A stretch of DNA of 64,000 nt from Tamarix chinensis (GCA_030549775.1 CM060172.1:59091523-59155522); one strand, 5' to 3'. Positions 49,678 through 63,908 are shown, counted from the stretch's first letter. Notes: a model not told the origin generated them from the letters alone. Numbers and translations are program-made.

Positions 49678-49840
49678 ATTTTTCCTTTATCTTAATTCAT
49701 CCTTCTCCATCTTTATTCATTCACTTTTTTGCATTGCAACATCCCCTTACTTGTACCTAAAATAACCCTAACATCCCTTACTCTTCCCCTTCTTCTTTGC
49801 AATTTTTTTTTATGATTGGGCAATGGTGGTAATGTAACAA

Positions 49841-50480
49841 TTAGGGATGACAATGGGTCCATGACTCACCTCATTTTAGTGTGTATGAGCCTTTGATATT
49901 TGGGTCTGACAGGTTTGGATTATGTATGGGTTCATATATACCTAAATAGATCTAGGTCTAGGTCTAGTTGTCCCAAAACCAGACCCGACCTTTACCCAAC
50001 CTGTCAAACCCATTTAGTACAAACACACACATATATACATACATATTAATTTTATGTTTGTCATCCTTGTTGTGATTTTTTTAAGCTCCTTAGTCATTTT
50101 TTAAAATTTTAATTATGTGTATTTACTTTATGAGCATTATATATAATATTTTATTCCAAAAGTATTAAAACACCATTTGAAAAGTAAAATTAACTATTTT
50201 GAAATATTTATCTTTTTCACTTATAGGATTTTTTTTAACAAAAAAAATACATACTAAGTTATATAAAATATAAATGTATTTGTATTAACACAACTTATTT
50301 ATTTTTTCAAAAATAGATGAACCCATTTAAGACTCATTTAATATCTAAATCTAGTGGGTATAGGTATGGGTCTAAGTCTAAACTTTTGAAACCCAATGGG
50401 TCTAGGTCCAGGTTTTGTAAATGGATCTAGGTTTAAGTTTAGCTGGACCCAACTCATACTCAACCCATTGATATCCCTTA
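49841..50480. mobile_element. MITE with TTAGGGATGACAATGGGT ends, 640 bp
   Basis: The left end TTAGGGATGACAATGGGT and the reverse complement of the right end (TAAGGGATATCAATGGGT) agree at 15 of 18 positions. 'ctaggtctaggtc' and 'ggtctaggtccagg' phrases line the arms. No clear 8 bp duplication remains and there is no transposase. Confidence 0.7.
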
Positions 50481-52285
50481 GTGTTTCACATACACTCCTC
50501 ATGCACCTCACCCAGTTAAACCTCCAACTTCTTCCTCTATTTGCTTCACAGTTTCTAACTCCTCCATTTCTTCCATAACTAAGCTCCTCCCTTACCAAAC
50601 CACCATGGCCATAGCTTGAAAAGCTTCCAAGATTTGCTAGTTTAATCTCCTTAACACCATATCAAGCTAAAGTAAGTATATACTAGATGATTGGTGGAGT
50701 TTAGAGATAATACTTGTGTGCTTAACATCTCAAGAGTTAGTCATCTTATCATTTAAGTTTCGTCTCCCTTGTTTTTAGATTGAAAGAAAGAAGGATCCTT
50801 ATGTATTTCTATGTGATTAGGTAAAAAGTTCAAGGATCTTGTGTGTGGTTAAGCGTGAGGTGCTTAGCTTTTTTATTTCTATTTTGATAGATTGAGATTA
50901 AGGTAAGATCTTTCTTGCTAACACTAAACATGGATGAAATATTAGATGACATAAATTGGATGTTTTACGTGTATTTGGTTATTTTTAGCATGTTTGATAT
51001 GTTTATATGAAAGGATGAGTTCAAGTTTATTATATAATATTATAGGGATACATGGAACATGTTATTTTGATAAGAAATCATGATATGAGTTTTATTGCTA
51101 TAAGCCATGCTCATTGTGAAATTATGGCTTAAATTGGTAGAAATTAAATATTATAGGGTATGTATGGAACTTAATTAGTAGGGTTTGGGTGCGGAAAGTT
51201 TGTCTTTTGCTATTTTTTATCATTTCATCATGTTTGTTGATATGCTTAGACTCAATTTGATATATAATATGTTTTTTGACCTCATAGGTCAATCAACCAT
51301 TATTTTGATGATAATATACTTAATTATGAATTTACCTTATCTTGTTAAGTGTGAATGTGTATCATAATAAAAATTAAAATATTCAATTCTTAACTAGGTC
51401 AAGGGTTGTTAAGGAGATCAAATTTTCAAATTATATTTCAAGCACAAGTCAAATATTAACAAGAAAGACAAAACAAGACTTCAGGCCTATAATGATATCC
51501 CTAGGCCTTAGTTTTCTTATAATGTGTTGATTTGACGAGCACTTAGAATTCACAATGTTTAAATGGTTTTCATAATCTATAGTATATGATTTTCAAAGGT
51601 ATTAAAATGATTTCAAACATAAAAAATGTTTTAAAGTGTTTGCACAAAAGGATGTTCAAAATTAGTCTTTTTTTAAGCCCTTTTGTATTTGATATAACTT
51701 TAAAAATTCACCAAGAATTCTACATTATTTCATAATCTATAATTCTACATACACTATTTTGGGGTGAATAATATCTCCTTGTAAGTGCTTGCTTGGTATG
51801 AGGGCAATAGAGGTGGAAAAATTATCCCCATATTTTATATATATTGTATAATCTATTTAAAATTAAATATGTGTATTCTAATAAATATTCATTTTGGATC
51901 TTAATTTGATCTAAAATGGATATTTTATTAAAAATATATTTATTATTATTAAATATTTAACATAAAAGATATAAAATAGGGGAAAGTTTTTTTCACCCCT
52001 ATCACTCCCATACCAAACAAGCCCTAAATATTAAGATGTCTACTTTATAGTAAAAAATAAAATAAAATATGACACTCAATTATAAGCACTATATCTCAAG
52101 TTATGGGTTTATTCGTAAAGATGCACAATGTTGATTCCACCAAACAATTGTGCACTAGTTCTTACTATGTACTAGCTTCAACGATTAGCTTTTGTACTCT
52201 AATGGTAAAAAAAAATGGAAAAAATTTAGGAACCAATCAACTGATCATTTAACACCATTTGACTAACATGTTCGTGTTGTGAAAT
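50481..52285. other. AT-rich region without a recognised gene
   Basis: Short open frames only. No TE terminus, domain or intron-exon structure could be supported. Confidence 0.4.
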
Positions 52286-53004
52286 ATATGTGTAACACCC
52301 CCAAATTTATGAATTGAAAATTTTTTATTTTTAAAAGTTAGTTGCGAAAGCTAAAATAGTAAATCATAGATGTTACCACCACACTTGGTACAAGTATGGT
52401 TTCCTCTGCCGTTCTGTTATCAAGTGCTAAGGCTAAAAATGTTATTCACTTAAATTTGTAACATAATTGTAAATTAGAGTAGCAAAAGAGTTAAAGCAAT
52501 TCAACATCACTTCAAATAGAACCAATTGTTAGTGGTTACAAAATGTCATTTAATTACATAAAGACAATAAGAATTGCATAATCTTTTTGATCAAAAGATA
52601 CCAAGACAAACACCGAGCCCATGAAAAGGAACCCTTTAGTACAATGACACAGAGTAACCCATTATATAAAATAAATATAAAAGGTTCACATGGAACACAC
52701 AAAAGACATCACAAAAATACATGAACATTTAAGTATATATACATTAATTGAAATACGACAATCATTCATATAACCACATAACATTAAGGTCATATACTAC
52801 CAATGCTCGTTCATCTAGAAATAATTGAAACTTATCAATAGAACATCCAAGATATACTCTTTGCTGTATAATTAGAAAACCACATCATCCTGAATTCATA
52901 ACCATAGTCACAATTCTTATTATCAAAACCCACAACTCTCATAACACAAGTAGGCTCACCAACACAAACCAATAACAACACATATCATCACAAGTAGGCC
53001 TAAA

Positions 53005-53154
53005 GGCTACTAAGGAAACATAGGCAGGCACAAAAGCTACTACCAAACCATATGTAGGCACAAAGACTACTACTGAACCATAGGTAGACACAAAAACTAT
53101 TATCGATCCACCGGTAGGCACAAAGGCTACTGTCGAACTATAGGTAGACACAAA
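53005..53154 (+). repeat. 30 bp tandem repeat in element D
   Basis: Five units built on 'ggcacaaaggctactacNgaaccatNggta'. The fourth unit still reads 'ctattatcgatccaccggta', which links this array to the CACTATTAT..GGTGG cluster of B and C. The regular 10-codon periodicity on the minus strand is a consequence of the repeat, not a protein. Confidence 0.85.
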
Positions 53155-53216
53155 TGATACTACTAACCAATCCAATAATCATTTTAAATCAAATATCAAT
53201 CATTTTCATTTTTATT

Positions 53217-53585
53217 TACTCGAGGGGAGATCATATCAACCTAGAGACACTAAGGTACTCCGATTATACCGGTGTACAAAGGCAGCATAGTATCCTACCG
53301 ACTATCAATCTAAGGATGCAAAAGTACCTTGGTCGCACTGGTACACGAAGGTACATAGTATCCTACCGACAAGGACACCTAATCCATAAATATGTATACC
53401 CTCTATTAGGTCTGTAGAGCTAAATAAAGTAAGATATAAGGTCTGGTTGGGGTACTAAGGCACACCTGCAAAATCCATACACAATCGTGGGCTAAACCCC
53501 GTATTTAAGATAGCGACCCCTAAAGAGCCATTATTCCCAATCTTGAGGCCTTTCATTTTAAGTATTAGTATTTTATAAAGGTGAC
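53217..53585 (+). repeat. Module shared with element B
   Basis: Counterpart of 37254-37615, beginning 'ctcgaggggagatcat'. See that entry for the shared phrases. Confidence 0.85.
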
Positions 53586-53948
53586 AACGAAAACACATAT
53601 TAATCACATAGATCCAATTCTTCAATACTTAACCATTTTTATTCATTTCCAAACATTCTGAGACAACCATAATCAAGGTCATTAATAATGTTAACATTAG
53701 AAGTCTACTAAGGCCATCCTAGGCTCAATTATTCACACTTAGGCACGTTAGGTCAAAGATAACCAAAATACCCCTAAGACTAAATGTACCACATCATCAT
53801 CCATTTCCATTACGAATTCCATCTTATTTATCAACTTGTCATAAAAAGGATAACATATCATAATTAAATTATTTATCATGTCATTAAATCATCAGATACA
53901 ACAAATGACCATTTTGCCCTTATACGTAATTTTTCACTTAAAACCCTA

Positions 53949-54390
53949 ACATGCGTTTCCAAAACATCACAATGCGTATTCTCGTGTTTAACAACCAATA
54001 ATACATATCAGGCATGTTTATTAGAATAATTATCATGGTACACTCAAAATTACCAAAATACCTATAGGTCATATAACAATAATAATCAATGCTAAAACAT
54101 GTGTTTCTAAAATAGCAAAACACATATTCTCATGCTTAATAATAAATAATACCTATCAGGCATGTTTAATTGAATAATCATCATGATACACTCAAAATTA
54201 CAAAAATACCCCTAGACCATATAATAGTAGTAGTCATGTTGAAACATATATTTCTAAGACATCAAATCATGTACCACCATATTTAATAATAATTAGAACA
54301 TAGTAGGCATTCTGATTAAGATTAAATATAATGATATGCTTAAATGACCAAATTACCCCTATGGACATAAGTAATAATAATCATGCTACA
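53949..54390 (+). repeat. Three tandem units of about 147 bp in element D
   Basis: Units start near 53949, 54098 and 54244 with 'acatgNgtttctaaaacatca'-like sequence and each end with 'aaattaccaaaatacccctaNNNcatataa'-like sequence. The last phrase resembles the TTACC minisatellite unit of element B. Confidence 0.8.
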
Positions 54391-56092
54391 TGAATATCTA
54401 AACATACTTAACCTAATATTTTCACGTGTACATATCATAAAAAATCTCTTCTTTATAGTAGAACCATTTTAATCACACTTTTGTACACATGATATTTTAC
54501 TTAGGATACATGATTCCTTTTTTGGTTTTCATGATAACAATAACAAACACATACTTATTTGTAACAAATCATGCTTGATAAAATTTACATGTCAAAACCC
54601 TAATGTGCTATCATACAATATCTAAATATTATAGTGGATTTAAAATGTTACCTGATTTCCAGCAAAAACACAATTATTGGTAACAACCTAAAAATTATTA
54701 GGCTCCACTAATAAAAAATTTGTACCTAAAAATAAAATCACAAATATCATATTAATATTTTATCAATAAAATAATAATTTTATTAAAAATATTTATTAAA
54801 TACTAAATTACTAAACTACCCTCACATATTAATAATTACCAAATAATTTTAAAATCCAACAATACGACTCACGCTACATGTGCAGAATAAGCCATGCATG
54901 TAGGGGGATTCTATGGTTAGCCGATTGATGGTTGGAGATGGTGGCTAGGTGGTGTTGGTTCGACTGGTCGGTGCAAGGTATATAGTAGAAGGTGGAGATG
55001 GCAGTGGCTGGGTGGGTTAGTGTAGCAGGATTGAGGGCTGCAGCAATGGTGGTGTAGGTCTGCGGGAAAGGAGGCAATGTATAGGGGGGGAAGGAGAAGA
55101 AGAAAAATAGAGGAGAAGAGGGAAGAGTTGGTGATGGGGTGGCTACGAGTGGCTTTGGTGAAAAGGGGTTGTTGGTGGTTGTGGCTGGAGATTAAATAGG
55201 GAAAGTTGAGGAGGGAGGTGTTGAGGGGAGGAAACGAGGTAGGGAAAGGGATATGGAAAGGATGAGGTGAGGTGGAGGCACAATAAGGAATTGGTGAGAT
55301 GGGGGAATTGGGATGAGGGTTGCAAAGGTGGAGGAGATGGCAACGGAAAAAACTATCGTTACCTAGGGTATGGCCGCAAGAGTTGTAGCCGGTGCTAAGG
55401 GGCAGGGATCGAAAAAAGTCACCGTAGGGAGAGAGAGGAAGGAAAAATAAGGTGGCAGGGAAGAAGGAAGAAAAAAGTAAGAAGGGAAGAAGAAGGTGGC
55501 TAACGGTGGAGGCTGGGATGATGGTTGTGATGTTGGTTAGACGAGAAATATAGAGGGAAAGGAGGGCTAGTCATGACGAAGAAAAATAGAGGTGGGCATG
55601 AGGGAACGGAAGGAAGAAGAGAAGAAGAATAACAAGAAGAAGAGGAGGAGGGAGACGAGGTTTAAGTGTGAGACAAGGTAGGTGAAAATTGTAGAGGAAA
55701 GGGTGTAAGTAGAGGTAGAAGCAGGGAGGTGGGTAATGGCAGGGAGGTCACATGAGGAGGGAGGCAAACGATATGTTGCAAGGAGGTAGGGGAAGGTTGG
55801 CTTGTAGAATGGGTGTGGGAGCTAGAAGTGGGAGGAAAGGGATACGATGAGGGATGGAGTGTAGGTCTAGTTTGGCCGGAAAGGGGAAAGGCAACGCATA
55901 CATGCATGGTAGAGGCACGTTGCGTGTAGATTAGGATGTGTTTAAGCGCAGGGGTTCAGAACAAGTGAGGGACAAGGATAAAAGGAAGGTGGGTTGGGCT
56001 GCTGTGGCATGGGGAAAGAAAAGAAAGGAATGAGAGAGTTGGGCCAGTGTGGGAAGAAAGGAAAGAAGAGAATGAGAGGGGACATGCCTAGG

Positions 56093-56094
<2 letters not shown>

Positions 56095-56154
<60 letters not shown>
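56095..56154 (+). repeat. (AAT)n microsatellite in element D
   Basis: Pure run of about 20 AAT units inside the purine-rich segment. It is at a different relative position from the arrays in A and C. Confidence 0.95.
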
Positions 56155-56155
<1 letters not shown>

Positions 56156-56585
56156 GAAAAAGAGTGTTGGGCTAATGGAGGAAGAAAGAAAAGAAATGGG
56201 GGAAAGTGGGCTAGCCCGGGGGAAAAAAAAGAAAGGAGAAGAAAAAGAAAAGAGAAAAGAAGGAAAATGGGGAAAGAAGAAAAAGGAAATAGATTTAGGG
56301 TTAAAATAAAATTAGGTTAAATTTAGGTTTTTAGGATAATATTAATTTATCTAAATTTAGGGTATCCAATTAAGAAAAATAAATCGAGTAAATTATCAGT
56401 TTAGGGTTGGTTAAAATACAAAGGATAAGATAAAATAATTATAATAATTTATTAAATAATTTATCTAGATATTTGGGTCAAAGGCTAACAAAAATAATTA
56501 AATTAATAGTTAAAGGTTAATTTTTTAAGATAAACGGCTAAACGTTTTAAATTAAAGTTACAAAAATTCGGGGTATTACAATATG

Positions 56586-57493
56586 TATATGTTTGAGTCA
56601 TCCTATTTTGCATTCAATGCAACCAATGACTTTGTTATTTAGAGAAAGTTATAAAATAGCTTTGTTTTAGATTTAAAGAAAATGATTTTTTATCTCATTT
56701 ATTACATGGATCAAATTCTCTCAAGATTTAAATTCTTCAAACTTTTATATCTTGAATTTTATTTAGAATATCTTTGCACTAAAAAATTGAATACAATAAC
56801 TATAGCATTCTTCTAGCTAATATTATGTATCACAAGTCACTTTTACACTTTCATAGCTTGTATTTGTGAGATTCTTTGTAATCTTCCTACCTTCACAAAA
56901 TTCATTATCAAAGAGGTTATGTGTGTTCATAATTGCTAAGAAAGATCATTAAGATTGTAGAATCATAAATGTAAGAGGGGATAACTTGGCTAAGTTGTAA
57001 ACTAGGTCTTACAGAGTTCATTAAGATTGTAGGCTCATATGCCCAAAAGAGTCATAATCATCAACACACAATAAAAGAAGATTTTAAATTCAAAAGGGAT
57101 GACATTTTGGTAGTCGATGTAGAGGTGCATTGAGTCTCTTGAACCACTATGAATGATTGTGTATTTTTTTTTTAATTTCATTATCTATTATTTTACCCTA
57201 TCCACCTCCTCTAGTGTGCAATGTTGGAATTTGTGCTAATATGGAATAAGTTATGCTAATTGTAAGATTTGAAGCCTTGAGGGAAATTTTGATAAACTAA
57301 TTGCAAATAACAAAATTTTAGAATATTTTGATGTTGTCTTCATGGTGCATCCTCAAATTTGATGCCACAGGCGTGGTTATGATACATGATAGGAGTAGAG
57401 GTCATCTATTAGCATTAATGTGGAGGGAAAACATGTCAAATAAGGTGATAGCAAAAACAATAGCATGACAAAAGGCACTTAGATAGGTGAAAG
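56586..57493. other. AT-rich spacer, no gene
   Basis: No supported feature between elements D and E. Confidence 0.4.
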
Positions 57494-60400
57494 TGGAACA
57501 CCCCCACTTTTACTATTAAAAAAATATGTTTTTGAGAAAATAATTACACAAAATAATGGGTGTTACTACTGACTACCACACTTAGCATAATTTTGATTTT
57601 TACTACCTTTCTTACTCTAAGTGGCAAGGCCAAAACAATTCAACAAAACCAATAAAATAATGGAAAGAGAGACTTAATATAAATGAAAATATTTATAGAT
57701 AGTACAACCTTCATTACAACAAATGCTAAAATGAATGCAAACTAGGGACATAAGAGTCCAAAAGAATAATTGACCAGTAAAATAACATTTAGTGGTGCAA
57801 CACCGGTTAGTCCGAACTCTTGGTCCTAAAGGTCCATTCCTTAAAAGGAATATTCTCCCATGGATTTTCTTCATGCTCAGAATTTGTCAACATCTCTATA
57901 TAGTGCATGCAATCATATAAAAATGTAGTATCAGTACGAGTAAATCACAACACCTTTAAAGAAGTAGCATGCTCAAATATGCATTCAGTCTTACAAAAGT
58001 AAGAATTATGCATAACATAAAACCACATGTGGTAGTAAAATTTTAAGAAAATAATCATAATTTCACAATTCCACATATAATAATAACCAATCATACCCTA
58101 ATAAGGGCCATACATCAACATGATTCCAACACAACTCAACACTTATCAAAAAAAACCCCATTTCAATTAGTAAAGAGAGAACTTGGTGATTTATCTATAC
58201 CAAGGCCAATTATTACTTTGTGAGAGGAATATAATCCCATAATATAATGATTGCCAAAGTAGTTTTACTAAAATCAAATCACTTAATTCTAGAAAAAATC
58301 TTACCAAAGAAGCCACACGACATAACAATCACTCATACTAAAACCTCAACACCCAAGTTTTTAAGTACGTGTCCCTTCTATAGGTTGTATGGAATACCTT
58401 TACAGAGAAGAAGTGGGACCTTTGATCCAAATGTCTAACTATGCACTCAAGGGCCTAAGTTTGAGGCATGAGACTTTCTTAACTCAAGTTGTCTTCCACT
58501 TTAAGTAATTAATATTTTATTCAAAATCACCTTATTATCAATAAGGGACACAATGGTCATCAAAAAATCAACCACCAATTAATCCAAATCATTAGACTAA
58601 AAGGGTCAATAAAATTCAATGTCATTGAAGGCAATAACCCAAACACTTAATCAATTCCATTAAATTCAAATTGATTTAACCTTTTATTTCCAATTATCCA
58701 AAAAGTCAACATAAAGCTAACTATAATGATAAAGGTCAACACTAAAGTCAGCCAAACTTAACTAAGGCTAACCTATGTCAAATTATTCAACATTTAGGTA
58801 TATTTTAGCCACCTATGACCAAAATGCCCTTATAAACTAATAATTCCAATTATTACCATTTTATTGCCAAACCTTTATATAATTCAATGAACTTTTAAAA
58901 AGGCTAAATAACATTAAATAAATATTTTAACATAAAATGATAATTCTTGAAATTCTAAAAATTGACAAAAAGACTATTTTGCCTCTACACATGATTTAAG
59001 CATAAATATCACAGACAATCCTAAGCATACATATCTAGCATACCATTATTCACATGATTGACATACATAATAAATCATGATACATGTCAGACACTTATAC
59101 TAAAAATATAACTTAATATACATAATGGAAGATTTTCCTTTAGGGCTCACAAAATTAAAATCATGCATATTTGAGCCTAAATATACTTAAATCCTAACGA
59201 ATTATATATGAAACTTTAACTAAAGACCTTATGAAACCAATGGAATAATTATCACGGCGTGACAATGGCTCGGATGGATCATAATTCCCTATCTAAGAGC
59301 TAACATAAAATAACACATACAATTTCATACTCTTACCTTTTATCATATGTACAAAAACATATCTTTAGCTACAATTAATTACCCATATGATATGTGTAGG
59401 GGGCATACACACACAAGTTTTCATACAATATATTAGAAACTCCTAAAATGCTCATGCATATTCATATTCCATGCTATTGCATGCATAAAAACAAAAGGCA
59501 TAATTTTCATAATAAATAAAATCAAGCATATTAATAAGCCTAAAAATTTGAACATGCTCACACATAATATTTTACCATCTAAGGAGTTAGTTGGATTTAC
59601 CTAGATCCAAGCTTAAGGAAAAACACAAAAAAATTACTATCCTAAGGTAAGATTCAAGTAATTCTTGAATTTCTTTCAAAACACAAAAATATCATATAAG
59701 CATAAAATAAAACTATTATTTACAAGATTAGAATGACAACCAATAATGTGAGAAAATGAAAGAAATGAGAGAGAGAATGATTAACTTTGAATTGAAAGAA
59801 TGGAAACTTGAGTAATAATAAATTAAGAACCAATACCACTTCTCCAAACCGTGGCTTCCTACATTTATATCAAATGTTTGGGAGCTAACTTAAGTAAATT
59901 TGGCAAGTAAAGAGAAAGAAATTATATAAAATATGAGAGAAGAATATGGTTACAACAAAAATGAAACAATGGAGTTGCTAAAATGAGAAAGGATTAGAGT
60001 TTAAGGCTTCCATATAATGTTAAATCCAAGAGAAAGTGAAAGGAAATGGGTGGAGAATGTGGAGGAAAATGCACGTAACACATCCTATAAGAAATCAAAG
60101 TGAATCATACCAAGACATGGTCATGGGAGCTAGGTGAAAATGAGAAAAAATCAACTCATGAGAGAAATACTAATAGTCCATGCTAGTTGTGAAAGGATAA
60201 AGAGAGGGAAAAAGAAGCCCAATAGAGTCTAATTTCAAGGAGAACAATGGTTGGAATTTAAAAATTGAAATTTAATGGCTAAAATGAAATAAAAATTAGA
60301 ACAAGAGGTCAAGGGATGATAGATAACTAGGGACCAAAAGTTGCAAAGAAGTCATTTGTGTTGTTAAAGGGACATTGTGATTTTATATGGTTTTTTATTC

Positions 60401-61000
60401 AAATAAAAAATTTAAAAAGAGGGAGTTGAGTGGCATGAATCACATGGGGAGGAGTGCAAAGCATGGGTTAATCATGTTAACACCTAAATGAAAGCTAAAA
60501 TCATAGTTGTGTAAAAGAGATATTAATTAAGGTTGAGTGTGTAAGTGTTTGTGTCATAAACACTTGAGTTTTGTGTTTATTTTTTTAAACCAAACATTTA
60601 TTGGGAAGTGAAAAATAATTTTATAAACACAAATATATAAAAAAAATATTTGGTATTGAGGTTGACTTCATGCATGGCGTATGAAAAATGAGCGAAAATA
60701 GCCAAATCAAATAAGTTGCATAAACGCATTTTTTCTTAAACACTTAAAAACAAATACCTAAGGGTTCAAATTATATGGATGCATGTGAAATAATTTTATA
60801 AAAACAAATATAAAAAAAATTAGTATCGGAGTTGGTTTGGCATCCAATGAACAAAACAAATAAAATCAAATAATAGTGTAAATGGATTTCCCCCTAATTT
60901 AGCGAATTGGTAAAACGAATGAATTTTGAGTGAATGGATGAAATGAATGAGCTCCAAAATATTTTAGGAATTTTTAACAAATTTTTGAACAATTCAAAAT
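57494..61000 (+). mobile_element. Probable long LTR-like element E, right end unclear
   Basis: The start TGGAACACCCCCACTTTTAC followed by 'gtgttactactgactaccacacttag' and 'taagtggcaaggcc' parallels the first 130 bases of B, C and D. 'tcttccactttaagtaattaatatttta' at 58490-58518 matches the phrase after the internal cluster in B, C and D. 58590-59560 is AT-rich with 'aaaatgcccttat'-type phrases. A moderately purine-rich segment spans 59750-60480. No GGGGTATTACA-type end or target duplication was found, so the right boundary is a guess. Confidence 0.5.
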
Positions 61001-63255
61001 GAGCAAAAATGACATAATTGGGAGAATAGTAGAAAATGCGATTTTTCATAAATATATAAAATGAATGACAAAAAATTTAAATTTAATACGAACAAGCATA
61101 ATTTGATCAGGAATTTTTTAGAAATGAATTATATGTTTAATTATATAATTTAATCTATAACTATACAAAGATGGAGTTTTCTAATAGACATTATGCAGAT
61201 TTTTTTGTTACCCAATTGCCGCAATTATTGCTCATAAATTGATTATTCAATACATCCATTTGGTTACAACAATTCAATGATGCACTTATGAACCCTGGCT
61301 TAGACATTGAGTGACACGTATTAAATTACTTAGATTATATATGGATCTAACAATTATCAACAATTCATGATAAATCGAATATTGTAGGCCTTTAATTCTT
61401 CATTTTTATTTTTCAGAGTGTATTAATTAATAGTATACATTAATATACATTGAAAATATAACATTAATTTCATTAAATCATAAAATATATCATTACCTAC
61501 ATAAATTATTCAACCAAATGGATAATTTGTAGCCTCTTCAGATGCCTAATATAGTTAAATAGTGCATCTTTATATGTCTAATTATACATTCATTAAAATA
61601 AAACTGTAATAATAAATGCCATTTATTTTATTTCCATATTTAATTAGCTGATTGTAAAAAAATAATGACAAAAAAAATGAATTAAAAAAATTATTGGTGG
61701 GTTATTATTGAAAAAATCAGTTTTCAACCAGGGTTAGTTATCCATTATAATATCCAGTGTTACATATCATAACGGGGTGAAATTTTTTGATATGCAATAA
61801 CAATGTGAATATTAATTTATTATTTCATCTTTTAACAAGTATTTTATACTTTATAGTAATCATAATGTCTTTTCACAATTTTGTTACATTTTATATGATT
61901 TTTCATATTTATTATTTCAAAATTTATTGTCACAGTATGTAACACTATATCCAGCTATCACTTATGATCTGGTGCATTGCATAGAAAAATGATACTAGCT
62001 AGGGTTAATAAAATGGTAGATTACATAAAAAATTTTTATTTAACATAGATAGAAGGTGCAGACAAACTTTCTAGAGGTGACACACACAATTCAAGTAAAG
62101 GATCATCATGACCCGTCTAACTTTGGCATGATTATTGGGAAAAGTGTATATTATTATTTTTGCAATTTAATTCATTTAGAATGGAGCATGGTTTTGAATC
62201 CCAAGATAAGGTGGCACCCAAGTTAGTGAGAGAAGCTAGAATGTGGACTCATGAGACCATTCGGTTAGAGGAGTGCCTGACTTTTTTTATGAAAAAAATA
62301 GTTCTTTAGATAATGGTCCAATAAACTTTTCAATTAAAACATTCATTTTTTATATGAATTTAATATGGCACTTTTATTAAAATAATATTATTTTAATAAA
62401 AACTACTATGATCAAAATAAATTTCAAAAGTTTGGAACTTTTTCGTACACCAAAAAGTATTTATTTCTTAATTAAAATGAATCCCAAATTTTTTTCTTTC
62501 ATAATTAATACTATGTCTTGTCTTGCCCAATGTACCTTAGAACAAAGAACTTAGAAGCATTATGATGATTGGTCAAAGGATGCCCTGAATCAAGGAAGGG
62601 CCACATTGAAAGCAAAAGATGTTAAACCAATAGACAACATACTAAAATTGTCTCTGAAGTGTAGACTAGCTTCTAAAATGACATATGGGGATCCATAGGA
62701 ATGATATCTATAAATATATAAAAATAGAGTTCATTACAAAAAGTTTTCCTGCCTTATTCTATCAACATCAGAGCCAACTGATAGGAGAGAGAGAGTTGAA
62801 AGTTGAGAATAAGTCTTTTCATGCAAGCTAAAATAAACTGTTATAAAAATGTATCCGAAAAGCTAAATAGGACAAATAAGAAATGAAAAGCTTATATTCT
62901 AATACACGGAGTTGGTAAAAAACTCCGGAGACCGATTTTATTAGGCATGAAGGTGGTCTCATAAAGGAGAAGATTTTGAAGTACACTTTTCAGAGAGAAG
63001 AAAATGAAGTCATCTTCCTCATTATCCTTCATCATCCAACGAATTATTGGCATTGCTCCAAGTTCCTTCTATTCAAAATAATTGGCGTCATAATCGCTAG
63101 AATGTTATTAAAGGACAAGGGATGATGATGTGGAAGATAATGAATGATTACTCTTTTATAATGCAGGACCTTTTATCTTGTTTCTTGGGTAGAAATCTAT
63201 GTTTTAAAATGATGGAAATATCGAATAGGAAATGATAGTCTTTGAAGATACATTG
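61001..63255. other. AT-rich region with a possible copia-type LTR end and primer site
   Basis: Mostly featureless. At 62755-62780 'tctatcaacatcagagccaactg' resembles the end of an LTR joined to a degraded tRNA-Met primer site (...ATCAGAGCC), preceded by a TATA-like 'tatataaaaata' at 62716. If real, an LTR of unknown length ends near 62764. No polymerase domain follows. Confidence 0.25.
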
Positions 63256-63908
63256 CTATGTTGATGTTGGTTTACACCAAGATCAACTCAATTCAATAGA
63301 GAAATCACCAAGTTTTCTCTAAAAACCAATTCTTCAACTCTCAAGATAAATCTCACTTAAATAGGAAGGAAGGGAGATTCAAAATCATCTCTTTAATGTT
63401 GATTATATATTCATTCATTGTTGTTATGAATGTACAAGGCACATTATATATAAACACACACACACACACACATGCAGGTCCACCTTACTCTTTACTAACC
63501 AAGCCCATCTAACCGGCCTAATTAATAAAGACTAACTAGTGCATGCCTATATCACACATATAATGGCTACAATTACAAGTTCCAAACATGAAAAAGTATA
63601 CATAAAATAACAAATCTACATAAAACCCTAAGTATGTAATACATTAAATAATCATTTGTAACCAAGCTTTGTGTCTTGTAGCCTTGTCTTCAATACAACT
63701 TTGTAACCATTTTGATGCCATTTTCTTGTACACTAGATATCTTTGGTGGATTTGTATTGCAAACATATGTAATACCTACAAGAGTTACTTAACAAAATAT
63801 TAGAAGTATTAGGATCTTCAACAACAATTAGTACCATATCTAAGTATGCTAACTCTTGATCTTCAATATTAGAAGAGTGAGATTGAGATGCTCCTGCATT
63901 ATTCTCCC
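63256..63908 (-). repeat. 3' LTR of another gypsy element (same lineage as the one at 5.9-16.8 kb)
   Basis: The right boundary is placed where the minus strand reads GGGAGAA then TAATGCAGGAGCATCTC, parallel to GGGATAA-TGATGCAGGAACATCTC at 6106. The left boundary is a guess. A (CA)n run at 63453-63472 follows a TATA-like 'attatatataaa'. Confidence 0.6.
63453..63472. repeat. (CA)n microsatellite
   Basis: About ten CA units within the presumed LTR at the right edge. Confidence 0.9.

Larger units (their letters stand above)
52291..56580 (+). mobile_element. Long LTR-like element D (4290 bp)
   Basis: It starts TGTAACACCCCCAAATTTATG and ends AATTCGGGGTATTACA. ATATG flanks it at 52286-52290 and 56581-56585, a perfect 5 bp duplication. 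Order: terminus, 'atcaagtgctaaggct' (52420), a 30 bp tandem version of the internal cluster (53005-53154), the module shared with B (53217-53585), 147 bp tandem repeats (53949-54390), a purine-rich segment (54890-56290), and an AT-rich end. No pol genes. Confidence 0.88.

Noticed and set aside
53005..53154. CRISPR-like array
   Set aside because: Units are directly tandem with no unique spacers, in a plant LTR-like element.
52939..53175. Minus-strand protein with a regular 10-residue repeat
   Set aside because: The periodicity reflects a 30 bp DNA tandem repeat in element D that varies without regard to codons in related copies.
54874..55907. Thr/Ser/Pro-rich minus-strand frames
   Set aside because: Composition artefact of the purine-rich segment of element D.
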